Shown here: positions 1-6,706 of the stretch, one piece after another
Layout of the letters: every line of letters begins with the position of its first letter
How positions within the stretch are numbered: the first letter of the stretch is position 1
NCBI GenBank assembly: GCA_021778815.1
Contig: JAJYBW010000118.1
Span: forward strand, 1 to 9,087
Source: Acidobacteriota bacterium
GTDB lineage: Bacteria; Acidobacteriota; Terriglobia; Terriglobales; Acidobacteriaceae
DNA: 9,087 nt
Reading direction: 5' to 3'
Notes under the pieces: generated by a model
What the model was told of the DNA's origin: nothing
Databases searched by the model: none
What the model saw: only the letters and a program-made list of their open reading frames with translations
Program-made: the position numbers and the translations under genes

Positions 1-645
1 GGTTGTATCGCTGTAGACTTGGCCCGCCCCGCCGCTCGCCAGTAATACTCCGCTGCCCAGGAACGTCAGCGGCTGGTTGTGTTCATCCAACGCCTCCACC
101 CCAACCACTCTGCCATCGCGAATCACGAGGTCGCGCATTGTCACTCGCTCGTGCAGATGGATGCGCGGCTCCTTCGCAACCCGTTCCAGCAGAGCACGGC
201 CGATTTCCCTTCCAGTTGCGTCGCCGTTGGCGTGCAGAATTCGCGGAAGACTGTGCGCACCCTCGCGGGTCCGCATTAGTTCTCCCTGGCCATTTCTTTC
301 CCGATCGAAATGGGTGCCCCAGGCAAGCAACTCTTCAATGCGAGCCGGCCCCTCTTCCACTAGCAGCCGCGCCGCCTTTTCGAAAACCAGGCCATCGCCC
401 GCCTGGATCGTATCCTGACCGTGCAGTTGCACGTCCTCGGTGCCGCCCATGGCCACCGCGATTCCGCCTTGCGCGTAATGGGTATTGGATTCCGACGCGC
501 CTTCTTTGGTGATCAGCGTAACGTCGGCAACTTTCGCCAGCGTCAGCGCCGCGCGGAGCCCCGTGATTCCACCACCAACGACCGTCCAGCCGCGCAAACT
601 ATGCGTCTCCACGATTGTGAGGATAGCATGCAGCGAACCATCCAT
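1..645 (-). CDS. nadB: L-aspartate oxidase NadB, N-terminal part (runs off left edge)
   Basis: FAD-dependent L-aspartate oxidase, which oxidises L-aspartate to iminoaspartate for quinolinate and NAD synthesis in the cytosol. The 215 visible residues read in frame to base 1, so the C-terminal half is outside the window. The dinucleotide-binding loop is VVGGGITGL (about residues 22-30). Next come the family motif SNTHYAQGGIA (53-63) and the substrate/flavin segment TREGAHSLPRILHANGDATG (126-145). In E. coli NadB the last segment reads TREGGHS...RILHAADATG, so this gene has GAHS and one extra residue. I chose the ATG at 643-645 because GGAAGG lies 8 bases upstream; an in-frame GTG at 610-612 has no visible ribosome binding site. 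The gene is divergent from aroB. nadA and nadC are not in view. Fumarate reductase/succinate dehydrogenase flavoproteins share the fold, but the YAQGGIA and HANGDATG wording favours NadB. Confidence 0.93.
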   Translation of the reverse strand, partial: MDGSLHAILTIVETHSLRGWTVVGGGITGLRAALTLAKVADVTLITKEGASESNTHYAQGGIAVAMGGTEDVQLHGQDTIQAGDGLVFEKAARLLVEEGPARIEELLAWGTHFDRERNGQGELMRTREGAHSLPRILHANGDATGREIGRALLERVAKEPRIHLHERVTMRDLVIRDGRVVGVEALDEHNQPLTFLGSGVLLASGGAGQVYSDTT

Positions 646-709
646 TCGCGCCGCCTTCCACCCGCGTTTCGAGCTGCCCCGCCGCATGCGATAGGATTAG
701 AAAATCAGC
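646..709. promoter_or_regulatory. divergent nadB/aroB intergenic region
   Basis: This 64-bp gap between the divergent start codons must hold the nadB promoter, and the aroB promoter unless that lies inside nadB. I see no convincing -35/-10 pair. TAGGAT at 692-697 is a poor -10 candidate for aroB and would leave a leader of only a few bases. An 8-bp perfect palindrome, CGCATGCG, sits at 683-690 and could be an operator half or chance. The promoter role follows from the layout, not from a recognised motif. Confidence 0.4.
654..659 (-). promoter_or_regulatory. ribosome binding site of nadB
   Basis: On the minus strand GGAAGG stands 8 bases before the ATG at 645. It decides the start, because the next in-frame candidate (GTG at 612) has no purine-rich stretch before it. 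Confidence 0.55.
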
Positions 710-1816
710 GTGTCGACAATTCTGGTCAAAACCGCAACGGTGAATTATCCCGTATACGTGCAGCCTCGGCTGCTGGAAACGCTCGCGTCTCACTTGCGCC
801 AGGTGGTCGGGGAGCAGCGCTCCATTTACGTTGTCACTTCTCCGGAGATTTGGTCGCGCTGGGGACACTTGTTTCAAGGATCATTTGCCGCACGAAAAGT
901 TGAAATCGTGCCTCTGTTCGTGCCTGCCGGAGAACGATTCAAGCAACTGAAAACCGTCGAACATCTGGCTGAGAAGATGGTTTTGGCGGGGGCCAAGCGA
1001 GATGCCCTTCTGATCGCATTCGGCGGCGGCGTAATCGGTGACATGACAGGTTTTCTCGCGGCCATGTATATGCGAGGAATCCGCTATGCGCAGGTGCCCA
1101 CCACGTATCTTTCGCAGATCGACTCCTCCATTGGCGGCAAAACCGGAGTCAACCTTCGCGTCGGCAAAAATCTTGTCGGAAGTTTTCATCCCCCCATTGC
1201 CGTCTTCATCGACCCGGTTATTTTGACGACACTTCCACCCAAAGAACTACGTTCCGGCGCCGTCGAAAGCGTCAAGGCCGCCGTCCTCGGCGACGCACGC
1301 TTCTTTGCGTGGCTGGAGCAGAACATGACCAGCCTGTTGGCTGGCGATCAGGAAGACATCACTCGTGCCATTGAAACTTCTGTGCGCATCAAGGCAGAGA
1401 TTGTCAGTGCCGACGAACGCGAATCCGGCGAGCGGATGCTGTTGAATCTTGGCCATACCGTAGGTCACGCCATTGAAGCAGCCACTCGCTATCGAACCCT
1501 GCTGCACGGCGAAGCGATTGCATGGGGGATGATCGCAGCGCTGCATCTTTCCGTCGCGCGCTCGGCCTTGTCGCCGGCCGAAGCCAAACGCATCGAAGAG
1601 CTGACGTTTCGCCTGGGTCCGTTTCCTCGATTCCGCGCCACGGCAAAGGTTCTGCTCGATCGCACCGCAGGCGACAAAAAACATCTTCAGACGGCGCAGC
1701 GTTTCGTTCTGCCGGTGGCGATCGGCAAGGCCGTGGTGGTAGAAGACGTCACCCAGCAGGAGTTGCTGGCGGCCATCCATTCCATGTTGCGGACCATGAA
1801 AGAACGCGGCGTATGA
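710..1816 (+). CDS. aroB: 3-dehydroquinate synthase AroB
   Basis: Catalyses step two of the shikimate pathway, turning DAHP into 3-dehydroquinate with NAD+ and a divalent metal in the cytosol. At 368 residues it has the normal length. The NAD-binding stretch is FGGGVIGDMTGFLAA (104-118), followed by VPTTYLSQIDSSIGGKTGVN (129-148). The expected metal ligands are present: Glu186 in VESVKAA, His249 in NLGHTVGHA and His266 in LLHGEAIAWGM. They line up with E184, H247 and H264 of the E. coli enzyme. The start is GTG, with AGGA (693-696) 13 bases upstream, which is a long spacing. A later in-frame GTG at 740 would remove the first beta strand, so I keep 710. It is the first gene of the plus-strand cluster and its stop overlaps the menG start. 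Family wording excludes the related 2-deoxy-scyllo-inosose synthases only by general likelihood. Confidence 0.96.
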   Translation: MSTILVKTATVNYPVYVQPRLLETLASHLRQVVGEQRSIYVVTSPEIWSRWGHLFQGSFAARKVEIVPLFVPAGERFKQLKTVEHLAEKMVLAGAKRDALLIAFGGGVIGDMTGFLAAMYMRGIRYAQVPTTYLSQIDSSIGGKTGVNLRVGKNLVGSFHPPIAVFIDPVILTTLPPKELRSGAVESVKAAVLGDARFFAWLEQNMTSLLAGDQEDITRAIETSVRIKAEIVSADERESGERMLLNLGHTVGHAIEAATRYRTLLHGEAIAWGMIAALHLSVARSALSPAEAKRIEELTFRLGPFPRFRATAKVLLDRTAGDKKHLQTAQRFVLPVAIGKAVVVEDVTQQELLAAIHSMLRTMKERGV

Positions 1817-2595
1817 CTGGCTTCGCAAGCGGCGCAGAACCAACCGGACCCGCCGCCAAGCCGGGATCCACTCGTGATGAGCAAAGCGTCAGCCACGCTG
1901 TGCAATCCATGTTCAACGGTATTGCGCCGCGCTATGATCTTCTGAATCATGTCTTGTCCGCCAATGTGGATCGCATTTGGTGGCGTCGCACGGCTCGCGC
2001 CTTCGCACCTGTTTTGGGAAATCCGGATTCGGCGGTCTTAGATATGTGCTGCGGTACGGGGGACATGACCCTGGCTCTGCTACGGCAGCGAACTGTCAAC
2101 GGCAAGCCGGTGGTCGCGCTAGACTTTTCCCACCAGATGCTGGAACGCGCCAAAGAAAAGTTCGCCTCGCCGGAATTCTCCGCCTTCGGCGTGATTACCG
2201 TGGAAGCCGACGCGCTCCACATGCCTCTGCCGGACAATTCCATCGACCTGATCACCACTGCGTTCGGGTTTCGCAACCTGGCCAACTACGAAGCCGGACT
2301 CCGCGAAATGGCTCGCGTTCTCCGTCCCGGCGCCCAGGTGGGTATCCTGGATTTCAACGAGCCCGGCGGGTTCTTCGGAAAAATCTACAATCTTTACTTC
2401 CGTCACATTCTTCCCCGCATCGGAAAAACTCTTTCCGGCGCGTCCGCACCCTACGAATATTTACCGCACTCCGTCCATCGCTTCCCCAAGCCGGACGAGA
2501 TGCTGGCAATGATGCAAACGTGCGGTTTTGTGCAAGCAACATGGATACCCTACACCTTTGGCATTGCGGGCCTGTACCGCGCTGTGAAAGCATGA
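1813..2595 (+). CDS. menG: demethylmenaquinone methyltransferase MenG (UbiE family)
   Basis: SAM-dependent C-methyltransferase for the last step of menaquinone synthesis. The family also acts in ubiquinone synthesis in proteobacteria; menaquinone is inferred here from the apparent phylum. The protein has 260 residues. The family start motif is MFNGIAPRYDLLNHVLS (33-49), then DRIWWRR. SAM motif I is VLDMCCGTGDMTLAL (75-89), followed by VVALDFSHQML (100-110) and ITTAFGFRNL (147-156), the typical FG.RN signature. VLRPGAQVGILDFNEP (169-184) follows. The ATG overlaps the aroB stop as ATGA, and no strong ribosome binding site precedes it, so translation is probably coupled to aroB. The first 20 or so residues are a poorly conserved Gly/Ala/Pro-rich extension. 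A longer reading from 1522 would lie inside aroB and is rejected. Confidence 0.94.
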   Translation: MTGFASGAEPTGPAAKPGSTRDEQSVSHAVQSMFNGIAPRYDLLNHVLSANVDRIWWRRTARAFAPVLGNPDSAVLDMCCGTGDMTLALLRQRTVNGKPVVALDFSHQMLERAKEKFASPEFSAFGVITVEADALHMPLPDNSIDLITTAFGFRNLANYEAGLREMARVLRPGAQVGILDFNEPGGFFGKIYNLYFRHILPRIGKTLSGASAPYEYLPHSVHRFPKPDEMLAMMQTCGFVQATWIPYTFGIAGLYRAVKA

Positions 2596-2649
2596 ACCTT
2601 CCCCACGCCCATGCCGCTTCTTGCAGGCTGTGGAGAATGACAGGTCAAA

Positions 2650-4083
2650 ATGGCGCGTCCCGTTTCCATCTCAAGTCGCAGGACGTTTAACGCTTCAATC
2701 AAGCTGCGCACCGCCTCTGTCTCTGTCGTGGCCGCCGCCGTCATGACGTTTCTTAAGTTATGGACGGGCTTGCAAAGCGGAAGCATCGGCATGTTGTCGG
2801 AGGCGGCGCATTCCGGTCTCGACCTGGTTGCCTCTCTTATCATCCTCGCGTCGATCACCATCTCCGACCGGCCCGCGGATGAAGGTCACGCCTACGGTCA
2901 CGGCAAGATGGAAAATCTGGCCGCGTTTACCGAGACGCTGTTCATGCTCGCCTCTGTGATTTGGATTCTCGGTGAGGCCCTGGAACGGATCCTGGGTGAC
3001 GCGCCCCCGCTGCATCTTTCCATCTGGCCATTTGCGGTACTGCTGTTGTCGATGGCCGTGGATTTTGTCCGCTCGCGCGCTCTGGGCCGCGTCGCTCGGC
3101 AAACAAAGAGTCAGGCGCTCGAAGCTGACGCGCTCCACTTCAGCATGGATATCTGGTCCAGCCTCGCCGTCATCGGCGGCTTGCTTGCTGGTGCGGCATC
3201 GCAACACTGGCATCTCCACTGGCTGCGCTTTGGCGACCCGCTGGCTGCGGTGGTGGTGTCGATTATTATTCTTAAGGTCTGCTGGCGCCTGGCCCGCCAG
3301 ACCGTCGATATTCTTACCGACGCTGCTCCGCTCGCCACTCGCCGACGCGTTACGGAATCCTTGCGGCAGCTGCCCGACAGCATCGGAGTGGAAAGTCTCC
3401 GCCTTCGCCTCGCTGGAAACCATTACTTCGCCGACCTGACTGTCGGCATGCCGCGGAACCTGAGTTTTCAGCGAACCGAACAAATGAAGGAGCAGGTCTC
3501 CGATGCGGTCCGACTCATCCTTCCAGAGGCCGATGTCGTCGTGAACGTGGTTCCTCGCATCGGCCGTTCGGAAAGCATCTTTGACCGGGTACGAGCGGTC
3601 GCGGCACGCCATAATCTTTCAGTCCACGACCTAAGCGTTCAGCATTACGATGGCAAACTACACCTGGAACAACATCTGGAGGTCCCTGAGTCTCTGAGCC
3701 TGCGCGACGCCCACACCCTGGTGACCCGCATCGAAGGCGAAACTTGCGCCGACGTTCCAGAAATCGACTCCATCCTGACCCATATAGAAAGCGAACGCGG
3801 CACCATTGAAACCGAAGCGCGACGCAGCGAAGATGCCGCGCTTGAAGATGAACTGCGTCGCCTCGCCAGTGAGTTTCCAGATATTCTGGATGTACACGCG
3901 GTCGTGGTATCCAAGGCCGGTGAACGTATGCAGATTTCCTGCCATTGCACTTTGCCCGACGACCGCAGCATGGCCGATGTTCACGCCTTGATTACTGCGC
4001 TGGAGGATCGAGTCAAGTCGGAGATGCCCCAGATCGCGCGCGTCTTTATTCATCCCGAGCCAGCCACCGACAACCAACGCTAA
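2650..4083 (+). CDS. cation diffusion facilitator (CDF) transporter with long C-terminal tail
   Basis: Inner-membrane metal/proton antiporter of the cation diffusion facilitator family, probably exporting Zn2+ or a similar divalent ion. It has 477 residues, against about 300 for usual members. Six membrane spans are expected in residues 22-212, at about 24-42, 48-70, 92-113, 124-145, 165-184 and 196-211. The transport site is HxxxD in span 2 (H54, D58) and HxxxD in span 5 (H163, D167), the pattern of zinc-type members. YGHGKMENLAAF (82-93) is the conserved loop after span 2. The tail holds three stretches that look like the ferredoxin-like cytosolic domain, at about 231-303, 308-380 and 398-470. 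The second and third each end in an H-containing strand (ILTHIES, VFIHPEP) and carry an AH/VH helix motif. The first lacks those histidines. AGG at 2642-2644 lies 5 bases before the ATG. The exact metal cannot be read from the sequence. Confidence 0.92.
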   Translation: MARPVSISSRRTFNASIKLRTASVSVVAAAVMTFLKLWTGLQSGSIGMLSEAAHSGLDLVASLIILASITISDRPADEGHAYGHGKMENLAAFTETLFMLASVIWILGEALERILGDAPPLHLSIWPFAVLLLSMAVDFVRSRALGRVARQTKSQALEADALHFSMDIWSSLAVIGGLLAGAASQHWHLHWLRFGDPLAAVVVSIIILKVCWRLARQTVDILTDAAPLATRRRVTESLRQLPDSIGVESLRLRLAGNHYFADLTVGMPRNLSFQRTEQMKEQVSDAVRLILPEADVVVNVVPRIGRSESIFDRVRAVAARHNLSVHDLSVQHYDGKLHLEQHLEVPESLSLRDAHTLVTRIEGETCADVPEIDSILTHIESERGTIETEARRSEDAALEDELRRLASEFPDILDVHAVVVSKAGERMQISCHCTLPDDRSMADVHALITALEDRVKSEMPQIARVFIHPEPATDNQR

Positions 4084-4097
4084 AGTTCTCCACACGC

Positions 4098-4104
4098 AAA
4101 GGAG
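4098..4104 (+). promoter_or_regulatory. ribosome binding site of the OsmC-family gene
   Basis: AAAGGAG ends 8 bases before the GTG at 4113-4115. It is the best Shine-Dalgarno match in the window. It fixes the start of a gene whose open frame extends much further upstream, into the CDF gene. Confidence 0.75.
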
Positions 4105-4112
4105 TTGCAAAC

Positions 4113-4514
4113 GTGCAAGCCAGTGCAACATGGAAAAAAGAAATGATTTTCGATTCGCTCTCGCACAGCGGTCACACTGTTGTGTTCGACGGCGATTCAA
4201 CCCACACTCAGGGACCCAGCCCCATGGAAACCGTGTTGATGGGCCTGTGCGGCTGCACCGCGATCGATGTCATTTCAATTTTGAAGAAGAAACGGGAACC
4301 CTTCAATGGACTCACGGTTTCCGCAGTCGCCGACCAGGCACCTGAGCCGCCGAAGGTTTTTACCCATGTCAAATTGACCTATCGAGTTAGCGGCACTGTC
4401 TCCCGCAAAGCCATGGAAGATGCCGTCCATCTCTCAGAAACAAAATACTGCTCTGTGGCAGCAATGTTATCCAAGACCGCCAAGATAGAATTTTCGATTG
4501 AATACGCAGACTAA
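4113..4514 (+). CDS. OsmC family protein, YhfA-like
   Basis: Small cytosolic protein of the OsmC/Ohr superfamily, 133 residues. It closely follows the E. coli YhfA pattern: PSPMETVLMGLCGCTAIDV (35-53) compares with YhfA PSPMEMVLMAAGGCSAIDV, and ETKYCSVAAML (109-119) compares with AEKYCSVALML. The two cysteines of the superfamily's peroxidase centre are present as Cys48 and Cys113, so thiol-dependent reduction of organic or lipid peroxides is possible. The YhfA branch itself has no firmly established substrate. There is an extra cysteine at 46, giving a CGC pair. The GTG start is fixed by the strong AAAGGAG before it. The longer open frame from 3945 lies inside the CDF gene and adds an unrelated N-terminus. 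The gene sits 29 bp after the CDF gene and 21 bp before the PASTA gene, in the same direction. Confidence 0.9.
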   Translation: MQASATWKKEMIFDSLSHSGHTVVFDGDSTHTQGPSPMETVLMGLCGCTAIDVISILKKKREPFNGLTVSAVADQAPEPPKVFTHVKLTYRVSGTVSRKAMEDAVHLSETKYCSVAAMLSKTAKIEFSIEYAD

Positions 4515-4535
4515 AGAAACACCAGGCGACCCTTC

Positions 4536-5339
4536 ATGTTGCAAATCTTTCGCGCCTTATCGGCTGTCCTTTTGCTGGTGACGATCGCGTTGGTGTCCGC
4601 TTTAATCACCATGCGATTAGCGATTCACGGGGCTGAGGTTCAGGTGCCGGCGTTGCGCGGCAGGACCGTGCCGCAGGCTGTCTCCGACCTTCGCGCCAAA
4701 GGCCTCCAGGCGGGCATCGACGGCCATTACTACAGCGCCACACAACCTGTCGGAATCATCCTGACACAAAGCCCCGTGCCCGGAACCCTGGTACGCAAAT
4801 CGTGGCGGGTGCGAATGACGGTGAGCCTGGGACCGCAAAAAGTTGCCATTCCTTCTGTTAACGGAATGAATGAAACTATGGCCACGATCACCATTCGTCG
4901 AACTGGCCTGCAGGTGGGTGCGGTAGTGGGGCTGCCCTATCCCTACGCGCCGGAAAACACCGTCATCGCCCAAACGCCCACAGGCAATGCAACAGATGTC
5001 GAAGGCCCCCGCGTCAGCCTGTTGACGGCGGATCCGGCCCAGCCGCCAGAGAACGCCAGCGTCATGCCGGACTTGATCGGCGAAAACTTCACTCAGGCAG
5101 CACTGGCGGTCATCCATGCGGGCTTCAAGCTGGCACCTTTGCAGAACGCACCGGCTGAACCTTCACCTTCAGCGTCGCCAGGCCCGATCCCCGTTTCTCC
5201 GACGATTTCGCAGCCAGTTGCACAGGCACCGCCGACCCTTGCGGCGGCGGCCCCTCCCGGCGCCGTCATTGCGCAGGTTCCGGCAGCGGGAACACGCATT
5301 CCGGCCGGTTCGACTATTCAGCTCACCGTCCAACCGTGA
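4536..5339 (+). CDS. membrane-anchored PASTA-domain protein
   Basis: 267-residue protein with a short cytosolic N-terminus, one membrane span (about 7-27, an uncleaved signal anchor) and an extracytoplasmic part made of PASTA repeats. PASTA domains are known for binding peptidoglycan or beta-lactams in Ser/Thr kinases and penicillin-binding proteins. Here there is no kinase or transpeptidase domain. Repeat 1 is about 36-98 (VPALRGRTVPQAVSDL ... VGIILTQSPVPGTLV). Repeat 2 is about 103-164 (IPSVNGMNETMATITI ... NTVIAQTPTG). Repeat 3 opens at 177 (MPDLIGENFTQAALAVIHAG) and closes at 241-266 (GAVIAQVPAAGTRIPAG). Between these halves lies a Pro/Ala/Ser-rich insert, about 205-240. The ribosome binding site is weak (AGGCG, about 8 bases upstream). 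It is the last gene of the plus-strand cluster and converges on rsmB. A cell-envelope role is inferred from the domain only. Confidence 0.85.
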   Translation: MLQIFRALSAVLLLVTIALVSALITMRLAIHGAEVQVPALRGRTVPQAVSDLRAKGLQAGIDGHYYSATQPVGIILTQSPVPGTLVRKSWRVRMTVSLGPQKVAIPSVNGMNETMATITIRRTGLQVGAVVGLPYPYAPENTVIAQTPTGNATDVEGPRVSLLTADPAQPPENASVMPDLIGENFTQAALAVIHAGFKLAPLQNAPAEPSPSASPGPIPVSPTISQPVAQAPPTLAAAAPPGAVIAQVPAAGTRIPAGSTIQLTVQP

Positions 5340-5354
5340 AACGGAAATGTAGAA

Positions 5355-5374
5355 GAGCGCTACTACTGGCGCTC
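5355..5374. terminator. possible hairpin at the convergent PASTA/rsmB junction
   Basis: GAGCGC at 5355-5360 pairs with GCGCTC at 5369-5374 around an 8-base loop. The hairpin starts 15 bases after the PASTA stop and covers the rsmB stop codon. No T-run follows on either strand, so it is not a standard intrinsic terminator. It is the only stem I found in the 23-bp gap and its edges. Placement supports a role in 3' ends; structure alone does not. Confidence 0.25.
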
Positions 5375-6706
5375 AATCAGCGCCGCAAAGAATCCGTCGC
5401 AAGGATGCAGTCCGGGAAGCGTCCGCAGATATCCATCGCGAAATCCAGTGGCCCGCAACTCTTCCACCGCCTCGCCTCGAACGATTCCTTTCCGTTCCAG
5501 CCAATCAAATTCATCGCGCAAATCCAGCTGTTTCCAGGAACCACTGGTTTTCGACGCCAAGCACGCCTCCACCACCGCGGAATTCTCTTCCGGCTCCATC
5601 GAGCAAGTGGAATAGAGGAGCCTTCCACCCGGAGCCAGCAAGCGCAAGCCCGCCGACAAAATCTCTCGCTGTCGCTCCGCCTGCCGTGCCAACTCCTCCG
5701 GTTGCAGACGATGACGAATCTCCGGGTTTCGCGCCAGCGTGCCCGTTCCGGTACATGGAACGTCACACAAAATTCTGTCGAATGGGCCCACTCCGGTCAG
5801 CTTGGCTGCGTCCGCCACCCGTAGTTCCACGTGGTCCAGATTCATCGTCGCGCTCAGACGCCGCCGCATCGTTTCCAGTCGCGCTGGATGAAGATCGCAG
5901 GCCAGTATTTCTGCCTGAGGATTGTTCTGCAGTAGAACCGCTGTCTTCCCTCCCGGCGCCGCACACGCATCGAGGATTCGCGCTCCGTGACCCAATAATT
6001 CCGCCACCAGCTGCGAACCCTCATCCTGCAGCTGTGCATGCGCTGTCGCTTCCAGCGGAACCTTGACCGCCTTCGCTTCCCCATCCACGATCCTTCGCGC
6101 CTTGGCTAAGAAAGCGCCGGGCTGGAGGAGCATTCCTTGCGAACCAAGCGCCTCATCGGCGTCGTCCTTCAGCAGCCGCACTGCGGTCTCCGCTTCACTC
6201 TGACCCTGTTCGCAGATGCGCCGACAGGCCTCTGCACCATAGAACTTCTTCCATCGCGCGACCATCCATTGCGGGTATGCTTGCTCGGCATCGAAAGCCC
6301 GCGTCTTCGGCAGTGCGGCCACTTTACGCAACACAGCATTCACCAAGCCAGCTTGCCGAGCGCCCTCCGAATGCTTGCACCACTCGACCGACTCGAAGAG
6401 GGCCGCATGCGTGGGAATGCGATCGAGAAATAGCAATTGAAACGCGCCTACGCGCAGCGCCAGCAGCGCATCTTCCGGCAACGTGAGATCCGGGCGCGCT
6501 AGAAATCGCCGGCACTCGGCATCAAGGACAAGCTGCCAGCGCAGCGTCCCCAACACCAGGATCGTGCAAAGATTACGGTCCTGTGCCGACAACTGGTCTA
6601 CCTGCAGGGAGTGCAGCAGCGTATCGCTGTTGCCGCGCCCGCGGCCCACTTTTCGAAGAATGTCGAAGGCCGCGCGTCGCGCCGGCGCGATCGAAGCCGC
6701 CGTCAT
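5363..6706 (-). CDS. rsmB: 16S rRNA (cytosine-5-)-methyltransferase RsmB (Sun/Fmu)
   Basis: Uses SAM to methylate a cytosine of 16S rRNA (C967 in E. coli) in the cytosol. At 447 residues it has the usual length. The N-terminal 135 or so residues are the NusB-like RNA-binding domain (RRAAFDILRKV near 10-20; ALLALRVGAFQLLFLDRIPTH at 80-100; LVNAVLRKVA at 121-130). The catalytic domain shows LQDEGSQL (226-233) and SAM loop DACAAPGGKT (246-255). It also has the two RNA m5C cysteines, Cys318 in DVPCTGTGTLARNP and Cys368 in YSTCSMEPEEN. The C-terminus ends in LHPCDGFFAALIERQ, typical of the family. The ATG at 6704-6706 overlaps the fmt stop (ATGA) and lacks a close ribosome binding site, which suggests coupled translation. 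It is the last gene of the aroC-def-fmt-rsmB run. Confidence 0.95.
   Translation of the reverse strand: MTAASIAPARRAAFDILRKVGRGRGNSDTLLHSLQVDQLSAQDRNLCTILVLGTLRWQLVLDAECRRFLARPDLTLPEDALLALRVGAFQLLFLDRIPTHAALFESVEWCKHSEGARQAGLVNAVLRKVAALPKTRAFDAEQAYPQWMVARWKKFYGAEACRRICEQGQSEAETAVRLLKDDADEALGSQGMLLQPGAFLAKARRIVDGEAKAVKVPLEATAHAQLQDEGSQLVAELLGHGARILDACAAPGGKTAVLLQNNPQAEILACDLHPARLETMRRRLSATMNLDHVELRVADAAKLTGVGPFDRILCDVPCTGTGTLARNPEIRHRLQPEELARQAERQREILSAGLRLLAPGGRLLYSTCSMEPEENSAVVEACLASKTSGSWKQLDLRDEFDWLERKGIVRGEAVEELRATGFRDGYLRTLPGLHPCDGFFAALIERQ

Noticed and set aside
3..903. Plus-strand open frames at 3-512 and 421-903
   Set aside because: They run antisense to nadB, and the second also overlaps aroB out of frame. 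The products are low-complexity Arg/Pro-rich.
1522..1812. N-terminal extension of menG
   Set aside because: This stretch is inside aroB, and the translated extension is Arg/Ser-rich and unlike any methyltransferase. The ATG at 1813 gives the normal length.
1247..1843. 198-codon open frame on the minus strand
   Set aside because: Antisense to aroB, whose metal ligands and NAD motif fix the real frame. No family resemblance in the antisense product.
2592..2690. 32-codon frame starting with an ATG that overlaps the menG stop
   Set aside because: The ATGA overlap is suggestive, but the frame runs into the CDF start in another frame, the product has no recognisable character, and the CDF gene has its own ribosome binding site.
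2758..3612. 284-codon open frame on the minus strand
   Set aside because: It lies fully antisense to the well-supported CDF gene. The product is rich in Arg, Gln and His with no recognisable motif, as expected for a shadow frame in GC-rich DNA.
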